Source of the DNA: Planctomycetes bacterium B3_Pla
GTDB lineage: Bacteria > Planctomycetota > Phycisphaerae > Sedimentisphaerales > Anaerobacaceae
Length of the DNA: 64,000 nucleotides
Direction: 5' to 3'
Assembly (NCBI GenBank): GCA_005223045.1
Contig: NJBM01000005.1
Location: 124,001 to 188,000 of the forward strand
Part shown: one piece after another, positions 14,048 to 23,067 of the stretch
How positions within the stretch are numbered: position 1 is the stretch's first letter
Layout: the number at the start of each line of letters is the position of its first letter
Translations under genes and position numbers: made by a program
Notes under the pieces: model-generated
Databases searched by the model: none
Told to the model about the DNA's origin: nothing
The model's input: the letters and a program-made list of their open reading frames with translations, nothing else

Positions 14048-16651
14048 CTACGTCGTCGTTTCCCACAGGATCAGGCCCATTTCTGTGGGATCCGCAAGGT
14101 CCGTGTGCTTGGGCAGTATTCTCACGGAGACCCCGTGCCGGCCGGCGTTTTTGCAGGGCATCGAACCGACAAACCAATGCTCTCCCTCCTGATCGGTGAC
14201 TGTCTCGTGATCCATCCGCACAGCCGAGCCGCTCTTGATGTTCTGCCACGTATCTACGGGGCCGTGGTAGAATTCAACGGAGACGTCATCCTGGCCGATA
14301 TCGCCGAGCTTGATCAGTGCCTTGATGTACAACTGCGAGCCGACTTTGAGTTGGGATTTGCCTGCATTCAACGGCTCATTTCCGTTGCCGTTCCCAACTT
14401 CTATTATCACGTCTTTGACGGCGATTTCCGGCCAGGCCTCTCTGACGCCGGACTTCCATTTTGAAAATTCCTTTGCTTTTGTACAGGCTTCGGCCGTCAG
14501 GTAACGCCATTTGGCGCCGGCGGGATTGTAGAATCTCCGTGTGTATTCGGCGATCATCCTGTGAGTGTTGAACCGCGGCGCTATCCATTTGATGGAATTC
14601 TTCATCCTGCGTATCCAGGCTCGCGGCAGGTTGTCAGGCGTCCGCGTATAGAACAGTGGGATGACCTCATTCTCCAACATGTCATAGATGGCCTGCGACT
14701 CCACTGCATCCTGATAGTCGTTGTCCTCATAATCCTCCTCGGCGCCGATGACCCAGCCTCCGTCAGGAGTAAAACCTTCACACCACCAACCGTCTAACGT
14801 GCTCATATTTAACACGCCGTTGACAGCCGCTTTCATGCCGCTCGTGCCGCTGGCCTCCATGGGTCTGCGAGGATTGTTGAGCCAGACGTCCACGCCGCAG
14901 ACCAATACCCTTGCTATATCAATGTTGTAGTCTTCCAGGAACACGACCCGGCGCTTGACATCGCTCTCATTGGCAAAGTGGACGATCTGACGTATGATGT
15001 CTTTGCCTTCCGTATCCTTTGGATGGGCCTTTCCGGCAAAAATGATCTGCACGGGCCTGCTGCTGTTAGTGAGCAGCTTCTTGAATCGCTTAGGGTCTTT
15101 GAGCAGCAGATTGCCTCTTTTATAGCTCGCAAATCTTCTGGCAAAGCCGATGGTCAGCGCCTCGGGATCAAGAACCTCCTCGGCATGGTTTAGCTCGGAA
15201 TGGTAAGTACCTCTGCGATGCATCTGGGCCTTGAGCCGATTGCGGGCAAAAACGATTAACTGCTCTTTACAGCGCTGGTGCACCAGCCAGAGTTCTTCGT
15301 CGGGGATTTGATCTACTGCGTCCCATGCCGACTTATCAAACGTTCCTTCAGCCCAGTTTAGGCCAAGATACCTTTCGCACAGGGAGTCAAACTCATCCGA
15401 CACCCAGTTCTTGAGGTGGATACCGTTTGTTATCGCCGTGATGGGTACTTCGTCACGCGGCAATCCCGGCCACAAGCTGCCCCATATCCCGCGTGAAATC
15501 TGGCCGTGTAGTTTGCTGACACCGTTTGCGTAACTGCTCAGCTTCAGGGCCAGGACCGGCATCTTGAAAGGCTCGCTGTCGTCGTCAGGCAGTATTCTGC
15601 CCAATGAAAGGAAGCGATTTCTGTTTATGTCGAGTTTGGGGAAATACTCGCCGAAGTATTTGTCCATCAACTCCACGCGAAATTCATCAAGCCCTGCTTT
15701 TACAGGGGTGTGTATCGTAAAAACGTTGCCTGCGCTGGTCGCTTCCACGGCCTCGTCAAAGGACATCTTCTGTTCGTTTCGCAAGCCCCTGATTCGCTCC
15801 AACGCCATGAAAGCGGCGTGCCCTTCGTTCATGTGACAGACAGTTGGCTTGATGTCCATTGCCCAAAGAGCTTTCAAGCCGCCGATACCCAACATGATCT
15901 CCTGGCGGATTCGCAATTCGCGGTCTCCTCCGTAAAGGCTGCTGGTAATCATACGGTCCATCGGGGAGTTATCCTGTACGTTTGTGTCCAGCAGGTACAG
16001 TTTTACTCTGCCGATAGAAACCGCCCATATCCGGGCGATTACGCTTCTGCCGGGATACTCAACGCTGATGGTGAGCGGGCGATCGCTCTCATTAAGAACC
16101 GGCTCTATCGGCATGTTGTGGAAATCGTTCTCGACATAAGTTTCCTGCTGCCAGCCGTCGATGTCCAGGTATTGGCGGAAATAGCCCTTCTGATAAAGAA
16201 GACCGACTCCCACCAACGGAACACCGAGGTCGGAAGCACTCTTTAAATGATCGCCGGCCAGGATTCCCAAACCGCCGGCATAGATCGGCAGGCACTCGTG
16301 GACGCCAAATTCGGCGCTGAAATATGCGATAGTCGGCTCGGTGGATTCCGAGCAAACCTTTTCGTACCAGTTCGGCCTCTCACAGTGTGATTTGAGCTTC
16401 TCGGTTGCATTCTGCAACTGGCCCAGAAAACCCTGATTCTCAGCAAGCAAATCCAATTTTTCTTGTGAAACACTGCCAAGCAGTTTGACCGGATTGTGAC
16501 CACATGCCGCCCACAGATTGCTGTCAATGCGTTTGAAAACTTCCAGGAACTCGGAATTCCATGACCAAAACATGTTCTTCGCGACAGTATCGAGATCCTT
16601 TAGCGAATCAGGCAATGCTGGCAAAACTGTGAAACTGCGCACAGTTGGCAT
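14048..16651 (-). CDS. glgP: Alpha-glucan phosphorylase (GT35)
   Basis: About 867 residues. It releases glucose-1-phosphate from glycogen or maltodextrin in the cytoplasm. It belongs to the branch with an N-terminal DUF3417 domain (MFWSWNSEFLEVFKRID), followed by YFSAEFGVHECLPIYAGGLG. The pyridoxal-phosphate region EASGTSGMKAAVNG (Lys near residue 604) is intact. GGAG eight bases before MPTVRSFTV supports this start over a Met 11 codons upstream. It is monocistronic by appearance; the structured RNA gene lies upstream on the same strand. The C-terminal 150 residues form an extra beta domain found in this branch. Confidence 0.93.
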   Translation of the reverse strand: MPTVRSFTVLPALPDSLKDLDTVAKNMFWSWNSEFLEVFKRIDSNLWAACGHNPVKLLGSVSQEKLDLLAENQGFLGQLQNATEKLKSHCERPNWYEKVCSESTEPTIAYFSAEFGVHECLPIYAGGLGILAGDHLKSASDLGVPLVGVGLLYQKGYFRQYLDIDGWQQETYVENDFHNMPIEPVLNESDRPLTISVEYPGRSVIARIWAVSIGRVKLYLLDTNVQDNSPMDRMITSSLYGGDRELRIRQEIMLGIGGLKALWAMDIKPTVCHMNEGHAAFMALERIRGLRNEQKMSFDEAVEATSAGNVFTIHTPVKAGLDEFRVELMDKYFGEYFPKLDINRNRFLSLGRILPDDDSEPFKMPVLALKLSSYANGVSKLHGQISRGIWGSLWPGLPRDEVPITAITNGIHLKNWVSDEFDSLCERYLGLNWAEGTFDKSAWDAVDQIPDEELWLVHQRCKEQLIVFARNRLKAQMHRRGTYHSELNHAEEVLDPEALTIGFARRFASYKRGNLLLKDPKRFKKLLTNSSRPVQIIFAGKAHPKDTEGKDIIRQIVHFANESDVKRRVVFLEDYNIDIARVLVCGVDVWLNNPRRPMEASGTSGMKAAVNGVLNMSTLDGWWCEGFTPDGGWVIGAEEDYEDNDYQDAVESQAIYDMLENEVIPLFYTRTPDNLPRAWIRRMKNSIKWIAPRFNTHRMIAEYTRRFYNPAGAKWRYLTAEACTKAKEFSKWKSGVREAWPEIAVKDVIIEVGNGNGNEPLNAGKSQLKVGSQLYIKALIKLGDIGQDDVSVEFYHGPVDTWQNIKSGSAVRMDHETVTDQEGEHWFVGSMPCKNAGRHGVSVRILPKHTDLADPTEMGLILWETTT

Positions 16652-16833
16652 TTTTGGGTCTCCAAAACGCAAAACTCCTAACAAACAACGGCAACTCGAG
16701 CCGAGAAAGACTTTCGGTTGCCCTCTATGTTCTTGTAATCGACAAATCTCTCGCTCGGCTTAACCGCAAAAACAGAGCAAAAACGCAACTTTGGCACGTT
16801 CGAGCGTCCTATATTTCCGCCTATGTGGTGGGA

Positions 16834-16865
16834 AAATAAAAAAAGGCCTGCTATACAGGCCTTTT
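16834..16865 (-). terminator. Intrinsic terminator of the structured RNA
   Basis: AAAAGGCCTG and CAGGCCTTTT form a 10-bp stem around five bases. On the minus strand it is followed by TTTTATTTTCC after the stem's own T-run. It lies seven or so bases after the closing stem of the RNA candidate. Confidence 0.75.
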
Positions 16866-17076
16866 AACTGTTGCGCAGCTCACCTCCGCCGGTGCCGTAA
16901 GAAAGCGCTTGAGAAGAACCCATTACTTCTAAGTGGGCAATCGTTACTTGTGTCCGAAAGTCCTATCGAGTAGGCATTTCCGATCCATCAAGGCCTGATT
17001 TCCCTGAGTACGGGTATCGGTTCTTTCAAACATTACTTCCTGTACGAACACTGCAGGGGTTAGCCCGCAACAATAG
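16836..17076 (-). ncRNA. Structured small RNA, 6S-like candidate
   Basis: About 205 bases plus a terminator. A strong promoter sits at the correct distance to start the RNA at its outermost stem. I can pair the ends as a long interrupted rod: GUUGCG with CGCAAC, ACCCCUGC with GCGGAGGU (one mismatch), CGUA with UACG, AGGAAG with CUUUCU. An open bubble of 8-9 bases per side follows, then AAGAACC with GGUUCUU and inner hairpins. A long closing stem, central bubble and about 200 bases is the architecture of 6S RNA, the RNA polymerase regulator. It encodes no protein. A leader or attenuator of glgP is less likely because of the terminator and the 190-base gap. Confidence 0.55.
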
Positions 17077-17105
17077 TTTATAGCATATCTTCAAACAAAA
17101 GTCAA
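17077..17105 (-). promoter_or_regulatory. Promoter of the structured RNA
   Basis: On the minus strand: TTGACT, 17 bases, TATAAA. The predicted start, six to seven bases on, coincides with the first bases of the RNA's closing stem. Confidence 0.65.
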
Positions 17106-17258
17106 TATAAAATACCGGCCCATCTCAATTAAAAATCAGCCGTTTACTTCTGCCTGCTTGTTAATTCTTCGGCTTTTTGGCGCTCTTTTCTGAAGCGAAA
17201 TTCCCGCGCAGGCGTCAAAAGATGATTAGCATACAAACGTGCGCCGGCGCTATGCAAA

Positions 17259-19277
17259 TCATGCCGTTCGCAGTTCCGCCGCCGTGGATTCGCTTAGGCT
17301 CGTGACAATTTCATCTTGAAGACGGTCGGCAGCCTGGTGTGTCAATGTGCCGTCCTCATCTCTAAATCGCAACGAGAGCGTGACACACTTTTTGCCGGAA
17401 GAGATACCCTTGCCGCGATATATCCCGACAAACTGAACATGCTCGAGCTCACCGCAAGCCTTGCGCTTGATCGCCTCGGTAATCTCGTCCCAGCGAATCT
17501 TTTCGTCCACAACAATCGAAAGATCTCGCTGGATTGCAGGAAACCTTGGGATCGGCTTTACTTCTCTGACGCCGCCGACAAGCGACAAGAGCGACTCAAA
17601 ATCTACTTCAGCGGCGCAGGGTCGGACATCTTCAAAGTCAAGATTCCGGCTTATAGCCCAGCCAATAGTTCCGACTGAGCCTATGGCTTGAGAGTTCAGG
17701 ATAATCTTAGCCCCGTCTTGTGCCCAGACTAAATCCGAAGGGAACAGACTAACTTGCGCATCTCGGTCAATACTCTCTATCAGCCCTTCGATAACGCCGC
17801 GCAGATACCTGATGTCACTGTCACAGACCAGTGCGAGTTTCGTCTTCTGAATCAGTGACTCACCGCCCTGCCCCTCAGTCGGCACGAAAGTATCTGCTAT
17901 CTCGAAAATCCGGCACGGCAGGTTCTTGGCATTCACGTTTGTTTTCAAAACGCCGAGCAGCGAGCCGATAAGAGTCTGCCGCAGCAAGTTCGCACTTCTT
18001 CTCGAATCCTCTTTCACCGCCAAGTGCTTTTTGGCGCCGGCTTCGGCGAAAAGCTCGGCAATAGAATCTTCCACAAAGCCGACGTTGATCGTTTCGTAAA
18101 AGCCGCAGCCGTTAAGGTATGTCCCGATCGACTCGGTCAGCTTCTGGCGGGCATCGACCGGCACGACTTCGATCTTGATCTTTCGCTCGGTCGGTATTTC
18201 GTTATACCCATACACACGGGCAACTTCCTCTATCAGATCGGCCTCTCGGTAAACATCGCTGCGCCAGGAAGGCACTGTGCAGCTTATCAAATCACCCTCG
18301 ACGCTCGGCTCAAAACGCAGGGCCGAGAGGATTTCAACCGCTCTTTCGGCGGGAACTTCTATGCCAAGCAGTTGGGCCAGGCGCGAGAGTCTCAGCGAGA
18401 CTTCTCTCCCGGCCTGTTTGGCGGGATAAACATCGGCCACACCTTTGGCTACTTTGCCGCCCGCCAGTTGAGTTATCAATTGTGCGGTGCGCTTAGAGGC
18501 CCAGTCTATCAACTCGATATCGACCGTGCGCTCGAATCGAAAGCTCGCTTCCGAAGGCAGGCCGAGCTTGCGAGAGGCTCTGCGGACGCTGACGGGATCA
18601 AACCATGCGTCCTCCAAAAGGATTGTCGTCGTACTTTCGCTGACCTCACTATCCAGCCCGCCCATGACGCCGGCGATGGCTACAGGCCGCTTGGCATCGG
18701 CGATTATGAGCATATCGGCGTTGAGATCGCATTGCGTGCCGTCGATACTGATGATGCGTTCGCCTGCAATGCCTCTTCTGACGATTATTCGGCCCTCGGC
18801 TATTTTCGCATAATCGAAGGCGTGCGGCGGTTGGCCCGTCTCTATCATCGCATAATTGGTCGCATCAACCACGTTATTGACGCTCCGCAGGCCTATTACC
18901 TTGAGCCGTTTCCTGATCCAGTCGGGGGATGGACCTACTTTTACACCCTCAAGAATCCGGGCCGTGTACCGGCCGCACAGGTCCGGCTCGTCTATCTGAA
19001 CGCTGGCGAACTCGCTCACGTCCTTGTCGGATTCGTCCAGCTCGACCGTCGGAATCACCACTTCTAAGCCCGTCGCGGCCGACAGCTCGCGGGCGATGCC
19101 AATGTAGCCTAAGCAATCGCCTCGGTTGCTGGTTATCTCAACGTCAATCACGACGTCTTCGGTGAGATATTCTATCCCCTCGCAGGGAAAACCCAGGTCG
19201 CTTAGTATCTCTGCGACTTGCTCCGCGGAGCGGTCTATCTTGATATAATCACTCAGCCAGTTCAGCGAAATCTTCAT
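17259..19277 (-). CDS. pheT: Phenylalanine-tRNA ligase beta subunit (short form)
   Basis: 672 residues, shorter than the roughly 790 usual for bacterial PheT. The B1 start MKISLNWLSDYIKID runs straight into VDVEITSNRGDCLGYIGIARELSA, so the EMAP/OB tRNA-binding domain normally between them is missing. The B3/B4, B5, catalytic-like and C-terminal ferredoxin-fold anticodon-binding domains (PRFPAIQRDLSIVVDE ... VTLSLRFRDEDGTLT) are present. With PheS it charges tRNA-Phe; pheS is not adjacent here. TTGACA 17 bases from TAAGGT upstream is a likely promoter. Confidence 0.93.
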   Translation of the reverse strand: MKISLNWLSDYIKIDRSAEQVAEILSDLGFPCEGIEYLTEDVVIDVEITSNRGDCLGYIGIARELSAATGLEVVIPTVELDESDKDVSEFASVQIDEPDLCGRYTARILEGVKVGPSPDWIRKRLKVIGLRSVNNVVDATNYAMIETGQPPHAFDYAKIAEGRIIVRRGIAGERIISIDGTQCDLNADMLIIADAKRPVAIAGVMGGLDSEVSESTTTILLEDAWFDPVSVRRASRKLGLPSEASFRFERTVDIELIDWASKRTAQLITQLAGGKVAKGVADVYPAKQAGREVSLRLSRLAQLLGIEVPAERAVEILSALRFEPSVEGDLISCTVPSWRSDVYREADLIEEVARVYGYNEIPTERKIKIEVVPVDARQKLTESIGTYLNGCGFYETINVGFVEDSIAELFAEAGAKKHLAVKEDSRRSANLLRQTLIGSLLGVLKTNVNAKNLPCRIFEIADTFVPTEGQGGESLIQKTKLALVCDSDIRYLRGVIEGLIESIDRDAQVSLFPSDLVWAQDGAKIILNSQAIGSVGTIGWAISRNLDFEDVRPCAAEVDFESLLSLVGGVREVKPIPRFPAIQRDLSIVVDEKIRWDEITEAIKRKACGELEHVQFVGIYRGKGISSGKKCVTLSLRFRDEDGTLTHQAADRLQDEIVTSLSESTAAELRTA

Positions 19278-19339
19278 AACAAAAGCACCGTAAAGAAATC
19301 AGAAAGCAAACGTAAAGACCATGGTCCTAATTCAGCGAT

Positions 19340-19368
19340 ACCTTACCTCTCAGCGCCGCTACTGTCAA
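19340..19368 (-). promoter_or_regulatory. Probable pheT promoter
   Basis: On the minus strand: perfect -35 TTGACA, 17 bases, TAAGGT. The -10 is weak. It lies about 60 bases before the pheT start. Confidence 0.45.
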
Positions 19369-20406
19369 CGATTTGATTCTCTATTTCATCCGTTACCCTT
19401 ACACACTGTCATTCCTGTGAAAACAGGAATCCAGGAGAATTGGCTTTGTTTTTTCAAATGATGCTCTGTCAAACGCTATACGCAATACGCAATACGACAT
19501 ACGAGATTGGCTTTGTTTTCCTTGACTCTAAAGGCGTCGTTCATTTTCCTAATCCTTTGCTTTCATAAGGCTTACGTTAATTTAGACATCCTGCAAATTG
19601 GCTTTGTTTTTTCAAATGACGCTCTGTCAAACGCGCTCTGCGCCATACGACATACCACATACGATATACGCAATACGATATACGAGACACGAAATTGGCT
19701 TTGTTTTACGGACTCCAAAAGCATCCACATTCTGATATGCCTTTGTTAGCATTGCGGTTACGATCATTTGGCCTCGTCTGAAATTGGCTTTGTTTTTTCC
19801 ATATTCTATTACGCAATACGCATCACGCAGCACGCAGCACGAGAATATTGGCTTTGTTTTTTCAAAACTTTTTCGTAGCCACGAAGACACCAAGGCACAA
19901 AGTTACCTTTCTACATTCGATATTCCTTGTTCAGTATTGGACATTCAAATCCTATCTGCTCTCTGATTCCCTGCTGTCCTGATCCCCACCCCCGGTTATC
20001 CTGGTTTCCTGTTCGCCTGTCTCATCCTGTATTCTGACTTCTGTAATCTACATTCTATTAGTTATAGACATATCTTACTCCGGAAAGTCCGGCCGTCAAG
20101 AGAAATCTTTGCTTAGCCACAGAGAAATAATCAATAATCAGATAAATTTAGACAGGATTAACACGGATAAACACGGATTCTTATTCACCACGAAGGCACG
20201 AAGAACCACGAAGCATGCCCTGAGCGAAGCCGAACGGGGAGAACAATAGTCAATTACAAGGGCCACAGAGAACGCAGAGAGGCAGAGAAATAGTCAATAG
20301 TAAATCGCAAATAGTCAATAAGGGAAAGATCCTGTCCAAGAAGACATTTTTTCCCTTTCTTCCTTGCTCGACACCGAGACAGCATCTATAATTGAACACA
20401 GCGGAT
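19369..20406. other. Repeat-rich gap of about 1 kb
   Basis: No gene is supported. It holds the six-copy ATTGGCTTTGTTTT array with heptamer blocks, several AT-rich words of the CAATAGTCAATA type, fragments such as CCACGAAGGCACGAAG, and the common dispersed word CCCTGAGCGAAGCCGAA near 20217. Confidence 0.6.
19439..19860. repeat. Six copies of ATTGGCTTTGTTTT alternating with heptamer arrays
   Basis: Copies begin at 19439, 19506, 19597, 19694, 19783 and 19847, so spacing is 64-97 bases and irregular. Three copies are immediately preceded by a degenerate tandem heptamer (ATACGCA, ATACGAC, ATACGAG types) at about 19477-19506, 19643-19692 and 19809-19841. On the minus strand the copies can encode KTKPI/NKAN-like peptides, but no gene signals exist. 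Confidence 0.75.
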
Positions 20407-22338
20407 ATGATAGCTCTGAAGCGGCAACGTCGTAGTTTGTGCTTTCTTGCTTTATGCCGAGAGGCTTGGGATGTTATACGGAAACCATATATATATGGGA
20501 CAAATAAGGATAAATTAGGGAAGCACGTCATTTTAGGAAAACGAAATAATATCAATAATAGGGTCCGTCCCTATTATAACTATTATAAGAGGATCGTATG
20601 GCGGTGGATTGCGGTGCTTGTGTTTGGCACGACTTTCATGCGGGCGAACGTCGCAGAGGGAGCCGGCCTTGACGATTTGGTGGGCGAGTGGGCGGTGTCG
20701 GTCGATTTATCTGGTGTACCGCAACTTGCGAAGTTAAATGTGATCGAAACTGGACCGATTCCTAAAGCCAAATTGACCAGCACTTTCGGCGAGGCAGATG
20801 TCAGGAGTATCGCACGCGAGGGCGAGAACTATCTCGTTAGCTACGATGTGGAGTTTGGCGAGGAAAGACTGGATGTCAAATTGTCTCTAACGCTGGAGAA
20901 CGACACTCTGTCAGGGAACGTTGCCACGGGGCTTGGTGAAATGGCTATGGAGTGGCCCGTTAGTGGCGCGCGGGTGGGGACAAGTGCGGAATCGGATCTG
21001 AGAACGGTCGTCGAGACAATGTCGAGCAGAATGGAGAACAAAATCGCTGTGACGGGGCCCACACTGCCAGTAGGCGATGCAGAGGAGTATCTCGGCTCGT
21101 GGCTCTTGGATATATCGTGGGCCGACAAAGTCGGCAAAGGAAGTAGCGACGCCGAGTTGCTTGTCGTGGAAGATGAGGGGAAGGTGGTCGCGGGACTATG
21201 GGCTCGTGGGAAGCCGCTGGGTATATTCTACGAGATTTCCAAGAGCGAAAAAGGACTTAGTTGGCCAATCGAGCTGCGTTTCGGAGACGTGACTATAGAG
21301 TTAACGATGGAGATATCGCTCGAAGACGAGAGACTGGTCGGAACGTGGGCAGATGAGGATGAGATAGCTTTTGTTTTGAGTGGGGTCAAGAGACCGGCCG
21401 GCGAAATGTCGAGTATTTCTGAAGACTTGCTCCGGCAGAAGCCTAACGTCGAGTTGGTCGGCGTGATCGCTGGCCCTGCAAGAGTTGTTGACGTTAAAGA
21501 CCACGAGGTTTATGTCCAGGAAGGCACGGATTTGACAATTCTGAACGTCATGGATCCTCTCTTAGTCCGGTTCAAGTTATGTAACCTTCAGGAACGTAAC
21601 CATGCCGTCTCGGTCATAGACTCCACGGTCTACGCGGTTAAGCGGACGTCTGGATTGTTTCAAGTCTTCGACATCTCGGATCAGTCGGCTCCGCGTATCG
21701 TCGGCTCCTGCAGGGTGCCGCGCAACACGCCTGTTGCCGTGGCAGCAAAAGGTTCTTTGGTTTTCGCCGCGAACACCCAGCAACTTCACATTATTGACAT
21801 CTCGGAGCCGTCCACGCCTACCTTGCTGACCTCATATGACACAACAAGGGGTTCAAGAACCTACGACATTGCGGTCTCTGGCTCCAATGCTATAGTAGCG
21901 GCGGCTGGTGGGCTACGGATCATTGACGTCTCGAAGCCGCGGACACCCGCCCTGCTCAGCACCTTCAAAGGACGTGCGCGCTGGAACCGTGGCGTTGACA
22001 TTTCGGGCTCGATGGCTTACATAGCCTCTTCGATGGCCAAGGGTGCTTCTTCGCTTCAAATCGTGGATATCTCGGATCCTTCCGCGCCCGTCCAGGTGGG
22101 CAGCTACGAAACACCAGGAGTTGCCCAGGATGTTGCTGTTTTGGGTACCTTGGCGTTCGTGGCCGACCGGGAAGCTGGACTCGAGGTTATTGACGTCTCC
22201 GATCCAGCTAACCCGATTGGCGCCGGGTTCTATCGGACGAGAATGTACGCGTCAAAGGTTGCGGTTTCCGAACAGCTCACGTTCATGTCGTTGCGGAATA
22301 TTGGACTAATAATCCTTCGGTACGACTCTCGTAATTGA
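20407..22338 (+). CDS. Secreted LVIVD-repeat beta-propeller protein
   Basis: The frame is open from 20392. The mature protein has an N-terminal part with repeated beta motifs (LVGEWAVSVDLSGVP and the similar LGSWLLDISWADKVG), then from about residue 350 a C-terminal propeller of about seven LVIVD-type repeats (LHIIDISEPSTP, LRIIDVSKPRTP, LQIVDISDPSAP, LEVIDVSDPANP). A signal-peptide-like helix (WIAVLVFGTTFMRANVAEG) begins about 65 codons after the first Met, and the first 30 codons run over a dispersed repeat, so the true start is uncertain. GAGG precedes an out-of-frame ATG at 20599, so a sequencing frameshift near the start is possible. Confidence 0.7.
   Translation: MIALKRQRRSLCFLALCREAWDVIRKPYIYGTNKDKLGKHVILGKRNNINNRVRPYYNYYKRIVWRWIAVLVFGTTFMRANVAEGAGLDDLVGEWAVSVDLSGVPQLAKLNVIETGPIPKAKLTSTFGEADVRSIAREGENYLVSYDVEFGEERLDVKLSLTLENDTLSGNVATGLGEMAMEWPVSGARVGTSAESDLRTVVETMSSRMENKIAVTGPTLPVGDAEEYLGSWLLDISWADKVGKGSSDAELLVVEDEGKVVAGLWARGKPLGIFYEISKSEKGLSWPIELRFGDVTIELTMEISLEDERLVGTWADEDEIAFVLSGVKRPAGEMSSISEDLLRQKPNVELVGVIAGPARVVDVKDHEVYVQEGTDLTILNVMDPLLVRFKLCNLQERNHAVSVIDSTVYAVKRTSGLFQVFDISDQSAPRIVGSCRVPRNTPVAVAAKGSLVFAANTQQLHIIDISEPSTPTLLTSYDTTRGSRTYDIAVSGSNAIVAAAGGLRIIDVSKPRTPALLSTFKGRARWNRGVDISGSMAYIASSMAKGASSLQIVDISDPSAPVQVGSYETPGVAQDVAVLGTLAFVADREAGLEVIDVSDPANPIGAGFYRTRMYASKVAVSEQLTFMSLRNIGLIILRYDSRN
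20461..20500 (-). repeat. Dispersed 40-bp repeat (copy 1, inverted)
   Basis: Shares GGGATGTTATACGGAAACC and an ATATAT tail with copies at 24241-24281 and 25407-25445, which are in the opposite orientation. Confidence 0.65.
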
Positions 22339-22340
22339 CG

Positions 22341-22442
22341 CGAGCACTACTGACAAAGTACTTCGAGTATTACAATGGTTACCGCGTTCATCAGTCCCTG
22401 GAGATGGACGCGCCCGACGGTAGGAATATTCGAAAGGTGTAA
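22341..22442 (+). pseudogene. Remnant of an rve-type transposase C-terminus
   Basis: Thirty-odd codons reading LTKYFEYYNGYRVHQSLEMD then APDGRNIRKV and a stop. This is the typical end of IS3/IS481-type integrase-core transposases (YYN..R.H.SL..D.P). Nothing upstream continues the frame; it abuts the end of the LVIVD gene. A decayed insertion sequence. Confidence 0.7.
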
Positions 22443-22558
22443 GGGGTACATTTTTCGATGAGTTGTGCTTGATAATGACAGGTTTTGATAGAGGACAGCG
22501 GGTGGGCTGAATTACTGCGGAGCTTTGGGACGCAGACGTCGGCTGGAATGAAGTTTGG

Positions 22559-22701
22559 TAGGGTGCGATGAATCGCACCGATTCTTAGAGAATAAAATCA
22601 TGCCGGACTGTATTTGATGGTTTCGTGCGTGCGGGATATATTTTTTGTAGGACGATTAAATGAATTTATATAATTCAAATGGTGCGTTTCAACGCACCCT
22701 A
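22559..22701. mobile_element. MITE-like element with palindromic ends
   Basis: The left end reads TAGGGTGCGATGAATCGCACC. The right end, reverse-complemented, is TAGGGTGCGTTGAAACGCACC in two halves of the same form. The ends are thus inverted repeats with three mismatches in 21 bases, and each is itself a hairpin. The 143-bp unit has no coding capacity and lies just after a transposase remnant. Confidence 0.6.
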
Positions 22702-22720
22702 CGACTTGTCCAAGCTGTTG

Positions 22721-22975
22721 TTAAGTGCTCGTTGCTCCGATTATGACACTCGTTCCACAATCCTCACAGTGATATGCCTGTGGATTCACAAGCTCTGCGT
22801 CGGCCCGTGTTAAGAACCCGCTGCCACTCCGGGCAATAATCTTCTTTCTGCCAGTGGCGTGGGACTTAAACCAGCAGTGTTGATGGGAAAAACCTACGAA
22901 CAGGAAGCCGAGTGCCGTACCACGTATATAGGCTTTGCCTTGGTCCATCTCAGAGGAGCATGCAGGACATTTCAT
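22721..22975 (-). CDS. Small zinc-ribbon-like protein (DUF6487 type)
   Basis: About 84 residues. MKCPACSSEMDQGKAYIRG at the start and YHCEDCGTSVIIG at the end give two Cys pairs that could bind one zinc, with a short hydrophobic/aromatic middle. GGGAG nine bases before this Met supports it over an upstream GTG-type start. The arrangement matches the small DUF6487 group; function unknown. Confidence 0.7.
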   Translation of the reverse strand: MKCPACSSEMDQGKAYIRGTALGFLFVGFSHQHCWFKSHATGRKKIIARSGSGFLTRADAELVNPQAYHCEDCGTSVIIGATST

Positions 22976-23067
22976 CTTCTTGATCTCCCAACGATATTGC
23001 ACTTAACGCTCCGCATTACCGGCGTGACTGTAGCACAGCGGAAGACACGTCCGAGTTCATGCGATGG

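Noticed and set aside
16836..17076. Riboswitch or T-box leader
   Set aside because: No T-box GGTGG motif, no cobalamin, SAM or glycine signature; the terminator ends the RNA about 185 bases before the glgP start, so a separate RNA fits better.
18024..19067. 347-codon plus-strand frame opposite pheT
   Set aside because: Antisense to conserved pheT domains; no independent support.
19439..19860. CRISPR array
   Set aside because: The 14-base repeat is too short, spacing varies from 64 to 97 bases, and the intervening DNA contains related heptamer blocks rather than unique spacers.
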